A stretch of 64,000 bases of DNA from Rhodospirillum sp. (GTDB lineage: Bacteria > Pseudomonadota > Alphaproteobacteria > Dongiales > Dongiaceae): positions 930,001 to 994,000 of the forward strand of contig PNKY01000001.1 in assembly GCA_013822765.1 (NCBI GenBank), in the 5' to 3' direction. The notes below the pieces were generated by a model. It was given only the letters and a program-made list of their open reading frames with translations, was not told where the DNA came from and did no database searches. Every line of letters begins with the position of its first letter. The stretch's first letter is position 1. This document shows positions 45,619 through 55,717 of the stretch, in pieces. The translations under genes were made by a program, and so were the position numbers.

Positions 45619-46392
45619 ATGGGCGTGCCGGTTGCAGCGCGATCGCGGTCCCGGGATCGGGAAGTGGCGATCCGCTGCGACCCCGACAACCTGCCGGAAA
45701 TCCTCGACCATCTGGCCGATGTCTATTTCTATGTGAAGGACGTCAACAGCAGGTGGCAGGAATGCAATTCCGCCACCCTCACGTTGTTCAACGCCGCCAG
45801 CAAATCCGACGTGCTGGGCAAGGCCGACTGGGATTTCTACCCCGAGCAGATCGCGCGCGAGATCATCCAGGACGATCGCTCCGTCATCGAATCCGGCCGG
45901 CCGATCGTCAACAAGCTGGAAGTCATCGTCGATGAAAGCGGCCGCCTGCTCTGGGTCCTTACCACCAAGACCCCGGCGCGCAACAAGCGCGGCGAGATCT
46001 GCGGCGTGATGGGGCTGACGCGCCCGGTCGGCACCACCGACATGCTGCCCAACGGCTACCGGCAGTTCTCGAAGGTCATCGACTACGTCGAGGAGCACTA
46101 CCGCTCGCAGCTCGAGGTGTCCGAACTGGCGCGCATTGCCTGCCTGTCGGAAAGCCAGTTCCGCAAGCGTTTCATGAAGCTGTTCAAGATCTCGCCGCTC
46201 AAGTTCATCACCCGCATTCGCGTGCAGACCGCGGCCAAGCTGCTGGTCTCGAGCGATGCCGCGATCGCGGACATCGCCGTGAAATGCGGGTTCTGCGACC
46301 AGAGCTACCTGACGCGGCAATTCACCAGTTTCTTCGGCATGACGCCGAAGAAGTACCGCGACCGCCTGGGAAAGCGCGGCGCAGCGGCCTAG
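45619..46392 (+). CDS. AraC family regulator with N-terminal PAS domain
   Basis: 257 residues from the ATG at 45619. A PAS domain occupies about 25-135 (LADVYFYVKDVNSRWQECNS, GKADWDFYPEQIA, LLWVLTTKTPARNKRGEICG). Two helix-turn-helix motifs follow at about 155-250 (SELARIACLSESQFRKRFMK and IADIAVKCGFCDQSYLTRQF). PAS-AraC proteins sense small ligands or redox state; the PAS core looks ligand-binding rather than heme-type. Lying within the operon it probably regulates it. Confidence 0.9.
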   Translation: MGVPVAARSRSRDREVAIRCDPDNLPEILDHLADVYFYVKDVNSRWQECNSATLTLFNAASKSDVLGKADWDFYPEQIAREIIQDDRSVIESGRPIVNKLEVIVDESGRLLWVLTTKTPARNKRGEICGVMGLTRPVGTTDMLPNGYRQFSKVIDYVEEHYRSQLEVSELARIACLSESQFRKRFMKLFKISPLKFITRIRVQTAAKLLVSSDAAIADIAVKCGFCDQSYLTRQFTSFFGMTPKKYRDRLGKRGAAA

Positions 46393-46433
46393 CCGAATTG
46401 ATCCGGCACAGGCCAATCAGGGGAAGAAGGCAC

Positions 46434-47285
46434 ATGCAATACGGGTTCAACCTGCTGCTCTGGACGGGCCACGTCACGGATGAGCACATGCCGGTCCTGA
46501 AGGCGCTGAAGAAGACCGGCTACGACAACGCGGAGATTCCGATCTTCGAAGGCACGCCCGACTACTACGCGAGGCTCGGCGAGCGGCTGGCCAAGCTCGG
46601 CTTCGACGTCACCACCGTCAGCGTCCTAGGAGCGGGGCAGAACTGCCTGGCGGACGACAAGGCGGAGCGCAAAGCGGCGGTCGAGCGCGCCAAGTGGGTG
46701 ATCGACTGCACCAAGGCGCTCGGCGGGTCGATCATCGCCGGCCCGATGCACTCGCAGCTCGGCCACTTCACCGGCCAGGGCCCGACGGCGCAGGAGCGCA
46801 AGCGCGGCATCGAGTTCCATCGCGCCGCCGGCGACTATGCCGCGAAGCATGGCGTGCGCTTCGCGCTCGAAGCGCTGAACCGGTTTGAGTGCTACTTCCT
46901 CAACACCATGGAGCAGCTCGCCGGCTATCTGGACGAGGTGGATCATCCCGCGGTCAAGGGCATGTTCGACACCTTCCACGCCAACATCGAGGAGAAGGAC
47001 CTGCCGGCCGCCATCAAGACCATCAAGCGGCACATGATCCACGTCCATATCTCGGAGAACGACCGCGGCACGCCGGGCAAGGGCCACGTGCCCTGGGGCC
47101 CGACCTACAAGGCGCTCAAGGCGGTCAAATACGACGGCCGCTTGACCATCGAGGCCTTCGGCCGCGGGATCCCGGCGCTCGCGGCCGCCACCCGCGTGTG
47201 GCGCGACTTCTTCCCCAACAAGGAGGAGGTCTACAAGTTCGGCTTCAAGCACATGAAGCAGAGCTGGGCCAATGCCGGGCGCTAA
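46434..47285 (+). CDS. Sugar 3-epimerase/isomerase family protein (D-tagatose 3-epimerase-like)
   Basis: 283 residues, TIM barrel. Metal-site residues of the D-tagatose/D-psicose 3-epimerase group are visible: Glu in FALEALNRFECY, Asp/His in MFDTFHANIEE, His in HVHISENDRGTPGKGHVPW and Glu in LTIEAFG. It would epimerise or isomerise a ketose or related sugar acid, matching carbohydrate import. Ribosome site GGGGAAG. Overlaps the UPF0261 gene by 14 bp. Confidence 0.88.
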   Translation: MQYGFNLLLWTGHVTDEHMPVLKALKKTGYDNAEIPIFEGTPDYYARLGERLAKLGFDVTTVSVLGAGQNCLADDKAERKAAVERAKWVIDCTKALGGSIIAGPMHSQLGHFTGQGPTAQERKRGIEFHRAAGDYAAKHGVRFALEALNRFECYFLNTMEQLAGYLDEVDHPAVKGMFDTFHANIEEKDLPAAIKTIKRHMIHVHISENDRGTPGKGHVPWGPTYKALKAVKYDGRLTIEAFGRGIPALAAATRVWRDFFPNKEEVYKFGFKHMKQSWANAGR

Positions 47286-48471
47286 GGTCTATGTCGTCGG
47301 GACGTGCGACACCAAAAGCGATGAGCTGCGCTTTGCCTGCGACTGCGTGCGCAGGGCAGGGGCCAAGCCGATCCTGGTCGACGTTTCCACCGCGGCACCG
47401 GACCAGGACGCAGACGTCGCGGCCGAAACCGTCGCCGGCCACCATCCCAAGGGCAAGGGCGCGGTCCTCGGTTACTCCGATCGCGGCAAGGCCGTCACCG
47501 CCATGGCCGAGGCGCTGACCCGCTACCTGCTGTCGCGCAAGGATATCGGCGCGGTTCTGGGCCTCGGCGGCTCCGGCAACACCGCCATCGTCACCGAAGC
47601 CATGCGGGCCCTGCCGGTGGGCGTGCCGAAGCTCATGGTCTCGACCCTGGCCTCCGGCAACGTTGCGGGGTTTGTCGGCCCGACCGACATCATGATGCTG
47701 CATGCGGTGACCGACATCGCCGGCCTCAACGCCATCAGCCGCGCTGTGATCGGCAACGCCGCTCATGCAGCCGCCGGCATGGCGCGCACTCGCGTGCCGA
47801 AATCGCGCAAGTCCAAGCGCGCAATCGGCTACACCATGTTCGGCGTCACCACCGCCTGCATCGGCGAGATCCGCAAGCGCCTGGAGCCGGCCAGCGAGAG
47901 CTTCGTGTTCCACGCCACCGGCACCGGCGGCCAGAGCTTCGAGAAGCTGGCCGAGTCCGGCTTCTTCGATGGCGTATTCGACATCACCACCACCGAAGTC
48001 GCCGACTACCTGGTGGGCGGCGTCCTCGCCTGCACCGCGGACCGCTTCGGCGCCATCATCCGCAAACCCATTCCCTACGTCGGATCGGTCGGCGCCTGCG
48101 ACATGGTGAATTTCGGCCCGCGCGACAGCGTGCCGCCGCAGTTTGCGGCGCGCAAGTTCCACATCCACAATCCGCACGTCACGCTCATGCGCACCACGCC
48201 GGAAGAGAACGCGAAGATCGGAGCATTCATCGTCGAGCGCCTGAACCGCATGACGGGACCGGTGCGCTTCTTGCTGCCGCACAAGGGCGTCTCGGCGATC
48301 GATGCCGCGGGCCAGCCGTTCCACGATCCCGCCGCCGATGCCGCCTTGTTCGAGGCCATCCGCAGCGGATGGAAGCGCGCGAAGAACCGCAAGCTGGTCG
48401 AGCTCGACCTTCACATCAATGATCCGGCCTTCGCCGCCGCCGCGGTTGCGGCCCTCAACGACATTTCCTGA
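47272..48471 (+). CDS. UPF0261 (Tm-1-like ATP-binding domain) protein
   Basis: 399 residues. It begins KVYVVGTCDTKSDELRFACDCVRRAGAKPILVDVST and has LGLGGSGNTAIVTEAMRALPVGVPKLMVSTLASG, both diagnostic of UPF0261, the N-terminal half of the tomato Tm-1 protein. The glycine-rich loops suggest nucleotide binding; the reaction is unknown. Its partner domain is encoded separately at 44022. Overlap with the epimerase gene points to tight co-translation. Confidence 0.88.
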   Translation: MPGAKVYVVGTCDTKSDELRFACDCVRRAGAKPILVDVSTAAPDQDADVAAETVAGHHPKGKGAVLGYSDRGKAVTAMAEALTRYLLSRKDIGAVLGLGGSGNTAIVTEAMRALPVGVPKLMVSTLASGNVAGFVGPTDIMMLHAVTDIAGLNAISRAVIGNAAHAAAGMARTRVPKSRKSKRAIGYTMFGVTTACIGEIRKRLEPASESFVFHATGTGGQSFEKLAESGFFDGVFDITTTEVADYLVGGVLACTADRFGAIIRKPIPYVGSVGACDMVNFGPRDSVPPQFAARKFHIHNPHVTLMRTTPEENAKIGAFIVERLNRMTGPVRFLLPHKGVSAIDAAGQPFHDPAADAALFEAIRSGWKRAKNRKLVELDLHINDPAFAAAAVAALNDIS

Positions 48472-48482
48472 CGGAGATATCT

Positions 48483-49403
48483 ATGGCGCGTGCCTACGCC
48501 TCGATCATCCTGAAAGCGCCGGTTGAAACGGTGTGGAGCCTGGTGCGCGATTTCAATGCCTTGCCCAGATGGGCGCCCGGGATCACGAAGTCCAAGATCG
48601 AAGCCGGGCTCGATGCCGACGTCGTCGGCTGCGTGCGCTCCTTCCACACCACCGATGGCACGCATATCCGCGAGCGGCTGCTGACCCTCGACGACGCCAA
48701 CTACACGTTCACCTACAATTTCGAGAAGCCGGCCTTCCCGGTGAAGAACTACATCGCGACCCTGCGACTCTATCCGGTGACACAGACGGACCAGACCTTC
48801 GCCGAATGGGAGGCGACCTTCGACGAAGCGCCGGGAGACGAGGGCAAATACGAGCGCATCATCTCGCGCGAGGTGTTCGCCGCCAACTGGGCCAATCTCG
48901 CCAAGATCATCGCCGCCAAGAAGCCGAAAAAGCCCGATGGCGCCGTGCGCTGGAAGGGCTTCGCGCCCAACAAGGTGTGGACCTCGCGGGTCGTCCGCGC
49001 ACCGATCGACAAGGTCTGGGGCGTCATGCGCGACTTCGCCGGCATGGGCGCCTGGCATTCCGACATCACCAAGATGCACATGCTGGGCGGCGTGCGCTCC
49101 GACAAGGTCTCGGGCGTCCGCGACTTCTATTTCGGTGAAGGCCACTTGAAGGAGGAGCTGCTGCACCTCTGCGACCGCACCCGCTCGTTCTCCTACCGCA
49201 TCACCCAGGGCGAGATCCCGTGGATCAACTACGTCTCCGGCCCGCGGCTCTGGCCGGTCACGGCCGGCAATGTCACCTTCGGCGTGTGGACCGGCGACTG
49301 GGATGCCAGCCCGCAGGACGATCTGATCCTGATCCCGCGAACCGAGCAGAATGTCTACCAAAGGGCCTTTACCACGGTCGAACAGAAGCTCCGCAAGAAA
49401 TAG
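48483..49403 (+). CDS. Tandem SRPBCC (polyketide cyclase/START-like) double-domain protein
   Basis: 306 residues made of two copies of the same fold. Domain 1 (about 1-145) starts YASIILKAPVETVWSLVRDFNALPRWAPG and domain 2 (about 160-306) starts VWTSRVVRAPIDKVWGVMRDFAGMGAWHS. The repeat WSLVRDF/WGVMRDF plus W and H/P marks each start. Such domains bind hydrophobic ligands; the double form is uncommon. Ribosome site ACGGAGA, 11 bp after the UPF0261 gene. Ligand unknown. Confidence 0.85.
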   Translation: MARAYASIILKAPVETVWSLVRDFNALPRWAPGITKSKIEAGLDADVVGCVRSFHTTDGTHIRERLLTLDDANYTFTYNFEKPAFPVKNYIATLRLYPVTQTDQTFAEWEATFDEAPGDEGKYERIISREVFAANWANLAKIIAAKKPKKPDGAVRWKGFAPNKVWTSRVVRAPIDKVWGVMRDFAGMGAWHSDITKMHMLGGVRSDKVSGVRDFYFGEGHLKEELLHLCDRTRSFSYRITQGEIPWINYVSGPRLWPVTAGNVTFGVWTGDWDASPQDDLILIPRTEQNVYQRAFTTVEQKLRKK

Positions 49404-49414
49404 GAAGGCTGGCC

Positions 49415-50185
49415 ATGTCCGAATGGATCAAACGCTTCGCACTCGACGGGAAGACCGCGCTGGTGACCGGCGCCACCAAGGGAATCGGGACCGAAGCCTG
49501 CAAGGTCCTGGCCGATGCCGGCGCCGACATCGCCGCCGTCGGCCGCGACAGGGATGGCCTCGCAGAGGTCAAGAAGGCGGTCGAAGCCAAGGGCCGCCGC
49601 TGCGTCGTGATCTCCGCCGACATGGCGACCGCCGACGGCCCGGAGTGCGCCGGCAAGGACGCGCTCGCCGCTTTCGGCACCATCGACATCCTGGTCAACA
49701 ATGCCGGCATCGCCCTGATCGATCCGCTGCTCAATGCTTCGGTTGCGGATTGGGATCAGACCATGGCGGTCAACCTGCGCGCGCCTTGGCTGCTGGCCAA
49801 GGCTCTTGTCCCCGGCATGATCAAGCAGAAACGCGGCAAGATCATCAACATCTCCTCGCAGGCCGGCGTGGTCGGCCTGGAGGCGCACGGCGCCTACGCC
49901 GCGTCCAAGGGCGGCCTCAACATGCTGACCAAGGTGATGTGCGTGGAGTGGGCCAAGCACAACATCCAGATCAACTCCGTCTGCCCCACCGTGATCCTGA
50001 CGCCGATGGGCGAGCAGGTCTGGGGCAAGCCGGAAAAGGGCGATCCGATGAAGGCCAAGATCCCCGCCGCCCGCTTCGGCAAGCCGGTGGAGGTAGCGGA
50101 CATGATCCTCTATCTCGCGTCGTCGGCGTCGGACCTGGTGAACGGCCAGGACATCCTGATCGACGGCGGCTACACCGCAGTTTGA
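49415..50185 (+). CDS. Short-chain dehydrogenase/reductase
   Basis: 256 residues. Classical SDR motifs: the nucleotide loop TGATKGIG, NNAG, Ser in NISSQAG, the active-site YAASK, and the C-terminal INSVCPTVILTPMG. GRDRDG at the second strand suggests NADP(H) preference. It is the last gene of the importer-catabolic operon; a polyol or sugar-alcohol substrate is a reasonable inference given the epimerase and importer. Confidence 0.93.
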   Translation: MSEWIKRFALDGKTALVTGATKGIGTEACKVLADAGADIAAVGRDRDGLAEVKKAVEAKGRRCVVISADMATADGPECAGKDALAAFGTIDILVNNAGIALIDPLLNASVADWDQTMAVNLRAPWLLAKALVPGMIKQKRGKIINISSQAGVVGLEAHGAYAASKGGLNMLTKVMCVEWAKHNIQINSVCPTVILTPMGEQVWGKPEKGDPMKAKIPAARFGKPVEVADMILYLASSASDLVNGQDILIDGGYTAV

Positions 50186-50332
50186 CGACCAATCACAACG
50201 CCGAGAGCAAGAGACGCACGGGTCACGTCCCGGCGTGATGTCCTTCACACCCACGCCACGCGCCAGCCGCTATCTACTTCCTTGCGCCGCCGCATTCCTT
50301 TGGGCCGGCTGCATCGATGGAAGGGAAATATT

Positions 50333-50671
50333 ATGCAACGAATGCAGGTTACAGTCCGCTATCGCGTGGAGGGCGATCACGCCCACTTCCGCGCCGAGAT
50401 GGCAAAGTCCGCGCCGATCATTGCCAGCATTGCGGGCCTGGTGCGGAACATGTGGAGCCTCGATCCGGACAGCGGCCTCGGGACCAGCATCTACCTGTTC
50501 GACAGTGAAGCGGCGGCGCGCCACTTCCTCGCCGGGCCGACGCTCGAGCATCTGCTCAACGGCCCCGGCGTCAGCGGGGTGGCGTTCGACCTGACCCACG
50601 TCGATGAAGGGCATCCGGAGATCGGAGTCCCCGTTGCCGTGCGGGCGCCCGAATCGAGAGCTGTCTCTTAG
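50333..50671 (+). CDS. Small dimeric ferredoxin-fold protein (YdhR/antibiotic-monooxygenase-like), copy 1
   Basis: 112 residues with a GGAAGGGAAAT ribosome site. The MQVTVRYRVEGDHAHFRAEMA...SIAGLVRNMWSLDPDSGLGTSIYLFDSEAAARHFL pattern matches the small YdhR-like dimeric alpha-beta barrels that act in stress or quinone chemistry. A paralogue lies 120 bp downstream. Function not established. Confidence 0.78.
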   Translation: MQRMQVTVRYRVEGDHAHFRAEMAKSAPIIASIAGLVRNMWSLDPDSGLGTSIYLFDSEAAARHFLAGPTLEHLLNGPGVSGVAFDLTHVDEGHPEIGVPVAVRAPESRAVS

Positions 50672-50791
50672 ATGCTCCGCGCTTGGCGTGACGCCGGTCA
50701 CATCCGAATTGCCTCGGTTCCCTTATCTACAGGGGTATCAATTGCGGCGCGCATGGCTTGCGCGCCGCTTGGCGTCAGACGAGGGGGTATC

Positions 50792-51133
50792 ATGGGGCAG
50801 ATGCTGGTGACCGTCCGCTATCGTGTCCAGGGCGACCACGCTCATTTCCGCCACGACATGAAAAAGGTCGCGGGCCTGATCGCCGGTATTCCCGGCTTGG
50901 TGTGGAAGATCTGGGGCATCGATCCGGATCGCGACATCGGCGCCAGCGTTTACCTGTTCGCCAGCGAAGCCTCCGCCCGCGCCTTCATCGCCGGCCCGAT
51001 GCTCGAGCGCCTGCGCAGCCGGCCCGATGTGACGGACGTATCCTTCGAGCTTGCGCCGGTCGATCAGGATTTGTCGGAAATGACCGGCGCCGCCGACGCG
51101 CTCGCCGGCGCACCGGTCGCCGCCGCGCTCTGA
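50792..51133 (+). CDS. Small YdhR-like protein, copy 2 (tandem paralogue)
   Basis: 113 residues behind GAGGGGG. It shares TVRYRVxGDHAHFR, IxGLV, W, DPD, YLFxSEA and AGPxLExL with the preceding gene. By eye more than half of the first 85 residues are identical. The last 25 residues differ. The pair likely arose by local duplication and might form a heterodimer. Confidence 0.78.
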   Translation: MGQMLVTVRYRVQGDHAHFRHDMKKVAGLIAGIPGLVWKIWGIDPDRDIGASVYLFASEASARAFIAGPMLERLRSRPDVTDVSFELAPVDQDLSEMTGAADALAGAPVAAAL

Positions 51134-51137
51134 CAGG

Positions 51138-51803
51138 CTACATCCGCGTCAGCTGATCGAAGGCAATCATCAGCGCCGTCAGCACGGCGCTGGCGCCCAG
51201 CACCAGTCTCCAATCGGACAACAAGTAGATGTTGAACAGGTTGGACCAGCCCGGACGGGCCCCGATGCTGGTGCCCAAGCCCATGAACAGATCCCAGACA
51301 TTGGGATTGTGCTGTGCACGCCACTGCGGCAACGGCAAGGGCCCTCGGCCCTTGAACGGGCCGAGCAGAAGGGTGGGCAGGGCAAGGTCGGAGTGCTTTC
51401 GCTTCAATCCGTCCGGCACCGCCTGCCAGCGCGCGACCGCACGCAATAGGTCGCCGCGATACGGCTCCCGGAAGCGCAGTTTGCGTGAGCGGTAGAAGCC
51501 GCGGCGCATGTTGTTGAGGATGGTCACGGCGATCTTGCCCGCAGCGGATGATCGCCATTCGGAATAGCGGCTATCCTTGACCACGCTGGTGATGTCGGTG
51601 GCCCAGAAGATCCAGCTGGCGATCGCCAGGTCGCAGCGTTCCTGCTCGACCATCCACTGCAGCACGGGTTCCGCCGAATCCCAGTTCAGGTTGGGCGCGA
51701 CATCGGCCCAGACGTCCTGCGGCTTGTCGGACAGCCATTCGACCATCTCCGACCCGTAGTCGCGTTCCCCATACTCGTCGTAGTAGGCTTTGCGCTCAGC
51801 CAT
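51138..51803 (-). CDS. Conserved protein of unknown function with C-terminal membrane helix (DUF4274-like)
   Basis: 221 residues, leftward, from an ATG behind GAGGGG. A soluble domain (about 1-175) contains WMVEQERCDLAIASWIFWATD, which resembles the DUF4274 family. A hydrophobic segment near the end (LVLGASAVLTALMIAFD, about 200-216) would anchor it. Convergent with copy 2 of the small protein, 4 bp apart. Function unknown. Confidence 0.6.
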   Translation of the reverse strand: MAERKAYYDEYGERDYGSEMVEWLSDKPQDVWADVAPNLNWDSAEPVLQWMVEQERCDLAIASWIFWATDITSVVKDSRYSEWRSSAAGKIAVTILNNMRRGFYRSRKLRFREPYRGDLLRAVARWQAVPDGLKRKHSDLALPTLLLGPFKGRGPLPLPQWRAQHNPNVWDLFMGLGTSIGARPGWSNLFNIYLLSDWRLVLGASAVLTALMIAFDQLTRM

Positions 51804-52136
51804 GGCGGCCCCTCAATGCCCTGACGCACGGTCCGGACTTTAGGCGAGGCAGTTCTGCCAATTCGTTAATCGCGGTCGTGGGCCGACCAATCTCCGGATT
51901 GATCCGCCGCTTCCGACTTTGGTCGGGGGCGAAGGCTATTTTCGCTCTCGGACCTCGATGCTAACGTCGCCGCGCCGTCCATTCCGGCGCCGATGGCGCG
52001 CGGTGATGCATGGCGACGGGGCGGCGAGGGGAACGCACCGTCTCTTGAGGACTTATATTCAGTCGGCCCATGAAAGGCCGTCGCAGGCAGCCGTCGCCTG
52101 GATCTCGACGGTTGACCAATAGGGAGGATCTCACTC
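51804..52136. other. 333-bp divergent intergenic region upstream of the Liv-type operon
   Basis: No gene is supported. It should carry the promoter of the binding-protein gene at 52137 and that of the leftward unknown gene. I see only weak dyads and no clear -35/-10 pair. Confidence 0.55.
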
Positions 52137-53339
52137 GTGAAACTGACATACGTCATGTCGGCCGCATTGCTCGTGGCGGCTGCAGCCCCGGCGCTCGCAG
52201 ATGTCTCCGACGGCAAGGTCAAGATCGGCATCCTCAACGACCAGTCCGGCGTCTACGCCGACTTCGGCGGCAAGTGGTCGTTCGAGGCCGCCAAGATGGC
52301 GGTCGAGGATTTCGGCGGCAAGGTCGCCGGCGCGCCGGTCGAGGTGATCAGCGCCGACCACCAGAACAAGCCGGACATCGCCTCCAACATCGCGCGCCAG
52401 TGGTACGACACCGAGCAGGTCGATGCCATCATGGAGCTGACGACCTCCTCGGTCGCGCTCGCGGTCCAGGGCATCTCGGCCGAGAAGAAGAAGATCGACA
52501 TCGTCACCGGCGCCGCCACCACCGACCTGACCGGCAAGGCCTGCTCGTCCTACGGCTTCCACTGGGCCTATGACACGCATGCGCTTGCGGTCGGCACCGG
52601 TGGCGCGCTGGTGAAGCAGGGCGGCGATTCCTGGTTCTTCCTCACCGCCGACTACGCCTTCGGCTATTCGCTGGAGGAGCAGACCTCGAACTTCGTGAAG
52701 GCGCAGGGCGGCCAAGTGATGGGCGCGGTGCGCCATCCGCTCGCCACCACCGACTATTCCTCCTTCCTGCTGCAGGCGCAGTCGTCGGGCGCCAAGGTGA
52801 TCGGTCTCGCCAACGCCGGCCTCGACACCGCGAACTCGATCAAGCAGGCGGCGGAATTCGGCATCGTCGCCGGCGGTCAGCGCCTGGCGGCGCTGCTGTT
52901 CACCCTCGCCGAAGTGCATGGTCTCGGCCTCGAGGCGGCGCAGGGCCTGACCCTGACCGAAGGCTTCTATTGGGATCGCGACGACGAGTCCCGCGCCTTC
53001 GCCAAGAAGTACATGGAGCGCACCGGCCGCATGCCGAACATGGTCCAGGCCGGCACCTACTCGGCGGTCACGCAGTACCTGAAGGCGGTCGACAAGGCCG
53101 GCACCGACGAGACCGAGGCGGTCTCCAAGCTCCTGCACGAGATGCCGGTGGATGACGTGTTCGGCCGCGGCGGCAAGGTCGGCCCGAACGGCCGGATGAT
53201 CCACGACATGTATCTGCTCGAGGTCAAGAAGCCGTCCGAGAGCAAGCAGGAGTGGGACTACTTCAAGGTCCTGGCCACCATTCCCGGCGACGAGGCCTAC
53301 ATCAAGCCGGCGGAAAGCGGCTGTCCGCTGGTGAAGTGA
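52137..53339 (+). CDS. Branched-chain amino acid-type ABC transporter substrate-binding protein (LivK-like)
   Basis: 400 residues from a GTG with AGGGAGGA. A signal peptide ends near PALAD. The mature protein is a type I periplasmic fold starting GKVKIGILNDQSGVYADFGG with conserved LTTSSVALAVQGISAEKK and FFLTADYAFGYSLE. This family in alphaproteobacteria binds branched amino acids, urea, amides or aromatic acids; the ligand cannot be fixed from sequence. First gene of the complete importer operon. Confidence 0.92.
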   Translation: MKLTYVMSAALLVAAAAPALADVSDGKVKIGILNDQSGVYADFGGKWSFEAAKMAVEDFGGKVAGAPVEVISADHQNKPDIASNIARQWYDTEQVDAIMELTTSSVALAVQGISAEKKKIDIVTGAATTDLTGKACSSYGFHWAYDTHALAVGTGGALVKQGGDSWFFLTADYAFGYSLEEQTSNFVKAQGGQVMGAVRHPLATTDYSSFLLQAQSSGAKVIGLANAGLDTANSIKQAAEFGIVAGGQRLAALLFTLAEVHGLGLEAAQGLTLTEGFYWDRDDESRAFAKKYMERTGRMPNMVQAGTYSAVTQYLKAVDKAGTDETEAVSKLLHEMPVDDVFGRGGKVGPNGRMIHDMYLLEVKKPSESKQEWDYFKVLATIPGDEAYIKPAESGCPLVK

Positions 53340-53350
53340 CAAGCGCCGTG

Positions 53351-54113
53351 ATGGCGATGGAGCAACAGGATCCGCGGGCGGTGCTCTCCGCCCGCGGCCT
53401 GCGGCGCGATTTCCGCGGCTTCGTCGCCGTCAATGGCGTCGATCTAGACGTCTATCCGGGCCAGATCCATGCCTTGATCGGGCCGAACGGCGCCGGCAAG
53501 ACCACGGTCTTCAATCTGCTCACCAAGTTCCTGCCGCCGAGCGCCGGCCGGATCGAGTTTCTGGGCCAGGACATCACCGCCGCGCCGCCGGCCAAGGTGG
53601 CCCGCATGGGCCTGGTGCGCTCGTTCCAGATCTCCGCGATCTTTCCGCATCTCACCGTGCTCGACAATGTGCGGGTCGCGTTGCAGCGGCCGCAGGGTCT
53701 GCACGTCCAGTTCTGGCGCTCGCTGTCGATGCTCGACACGCTGACGCCGCGCGCCGAGCAATTGCTGCAGTCCGTCGGGCTCGACGACGCGCGCGACCAG
53801 ATGGCCGGCGATCTCTCCTACGGCCGCAAGCGCGTGCTGGAGATCGCGACCACCCTGGCGCTCGATCCCAAGGTGCTGCTGCTCGACGAGCCGATGGCCG
53901 GCATGGGCCACGAGGATGTCGGCACGGTCTCGGAGATCATCCGCGCGATCGCCAAGGACCGCGCCGTGCTGATGGTCGAGCACAATCTCGAGGTGGTCGC
54001 CGATCTCTGCCACTGGATCACCGTCTTGCAGCGCGGCGAGATCCTCGCCGAGGGGGACTACAAGACCGTCAGCCAGGACGAGCGCGTGCGCACCGCCTAC
54101 ATGGGGACCGAGC

Positions 54114-54121
<8 letters not shown>
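53351..54121 (+). CDS. livG: Liv-type ABC transporter ATPase (LivG-like)
   Basis: 256 residues. Walker A GPNGAGKTT, LivG-type signature LSYGRKR, Walker B LLLDEPMAGM and switch histidine MVEHNLEVV are present. The ATG at 53351 is used; a GTG immediately before it is in frame. Overlaps the next ATPase gene by 8 bp. Confidence 0.93.
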
Positions 54122-54824
<703 letters not shown>

Positions 54825-54828
54825 TGCG

Positions 54829-55716
54829 ATGACGATGATCTTCGGCATCCCCGTTCAGGCATTTCTCGGCCAGCTGCTGGTCGGTCTCATCAATGGCTCG
54901 TTCTACGCCATGCTGAGCCTGGGCCTCGCGGTGATCTTCGGATTGCTGCGGGTCATCAACTTCGCCCACGGCGCGCAATATATGCTGGGCGCCTTCGTCG
55001 GCTATCTGCTGCTGGTGCATTTCGGCATCGGCTACTGGCCGGCCCTGATCCTGGCGCCGCTGATCGTGGGCGTGACCGGCGTGGTGATCGAACGCTTCGC
55101 CCTGTCGCGGCTCTACGATGTCGATCCGCTTTATGGCCTGCTGTTCACCTTCGGCCTCTCCTTGGTGCTCGAAGGCGTGTTCCGCTACTATTTCGGCGTC
55201 TCCGGCAATCCCTACGCCGTGCCGCCGCAGCTGGCCGGCGGCACCAATCTCGGCTTCATGTTCCTGCCCAACTACCGCGGTTGGGTGGTGATCGCCTCGC
55301 TCATCCTCTGCCTCGGCACCTGGCTCGCGATCGAAAAGACCAAGCTTGGCTCCTACCTGCGCGCCGCGACCGAGAATCGCAGCCTGGTGCAGGCCTTCGG
55401 CGTCAATGTCCCGTTGCTGCTGACGCTGACCTACGGCCTCGGCTCGGCGCTCGCGGGCCTTGCCGGCATCCTCGCCGCGCCGGTCTACCAGGTCAGCCCG
55501 CTTATGGGCTCCAACCTCATCATCGTGGTGTTCGCGGTGGTGGTGGTCGGCGGCATGGGCTCGATCCTCGGCGCCATCGTCACCGGCTACATGCTCGGGC
55601 TGGCGGAGGGCTTGACCAAGGTGTTCTATCCCGAGGCCTCCAACATCGTGATCTTCGTCATCATGGCCATCGTGCTGCTGGTCCGCCCGGCCGGCCTGTT
55701 CGGAAAGGACGCCTGA
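54829..55716 (+). CDS. livH: Liv-type ABC permease (LivH-like)
   Basis: 295 residues with about eight helices and the family start GLINGSFYAMLSLGLAVIFGLLRVINFAHG. The coupling loop around GSYLRAATENRSLVQAFGVN is visible. It forms the channel with the LivM-like product encoded 1 bp downstream. Confidence 0.93.
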   Translation: MTMIFGIPVQAFLGQLLVGLINGSFYAMLSLGLAVIFGLLRVINFAHGAQYMLGAFVGYLLLVHFGIGYWPALILAPLIVGVTGVVIERFALSRLYDVDPLYGLLFTFGLSLVLEGVFRYYFGVSGNPYAVPPQLAGGTNLGFMFLPNYRGWVVIASLILCLGTWLAIEKTKLGSYLRAATENRSLVQAFGVNVPLLLTLTYGLGSALAGLAGILAAPVYQVSPLMGSNLIIVVFAVVVVGGMGSILGAIVTGYMLGLAEGLTKVFYPEASNIVIFVIMAIVLLVRPAGLFGKDA

Positions 55717-55717
55717 G

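Noticed and set aside
44022..48471. Tm-1 homologues as a phage- or virus-defence system
   Set aside because: Tm-1 blocks a plant virus, but the surroundings here are transport and carbohydrate enzymes with no defence genes, so a defence role has no support.
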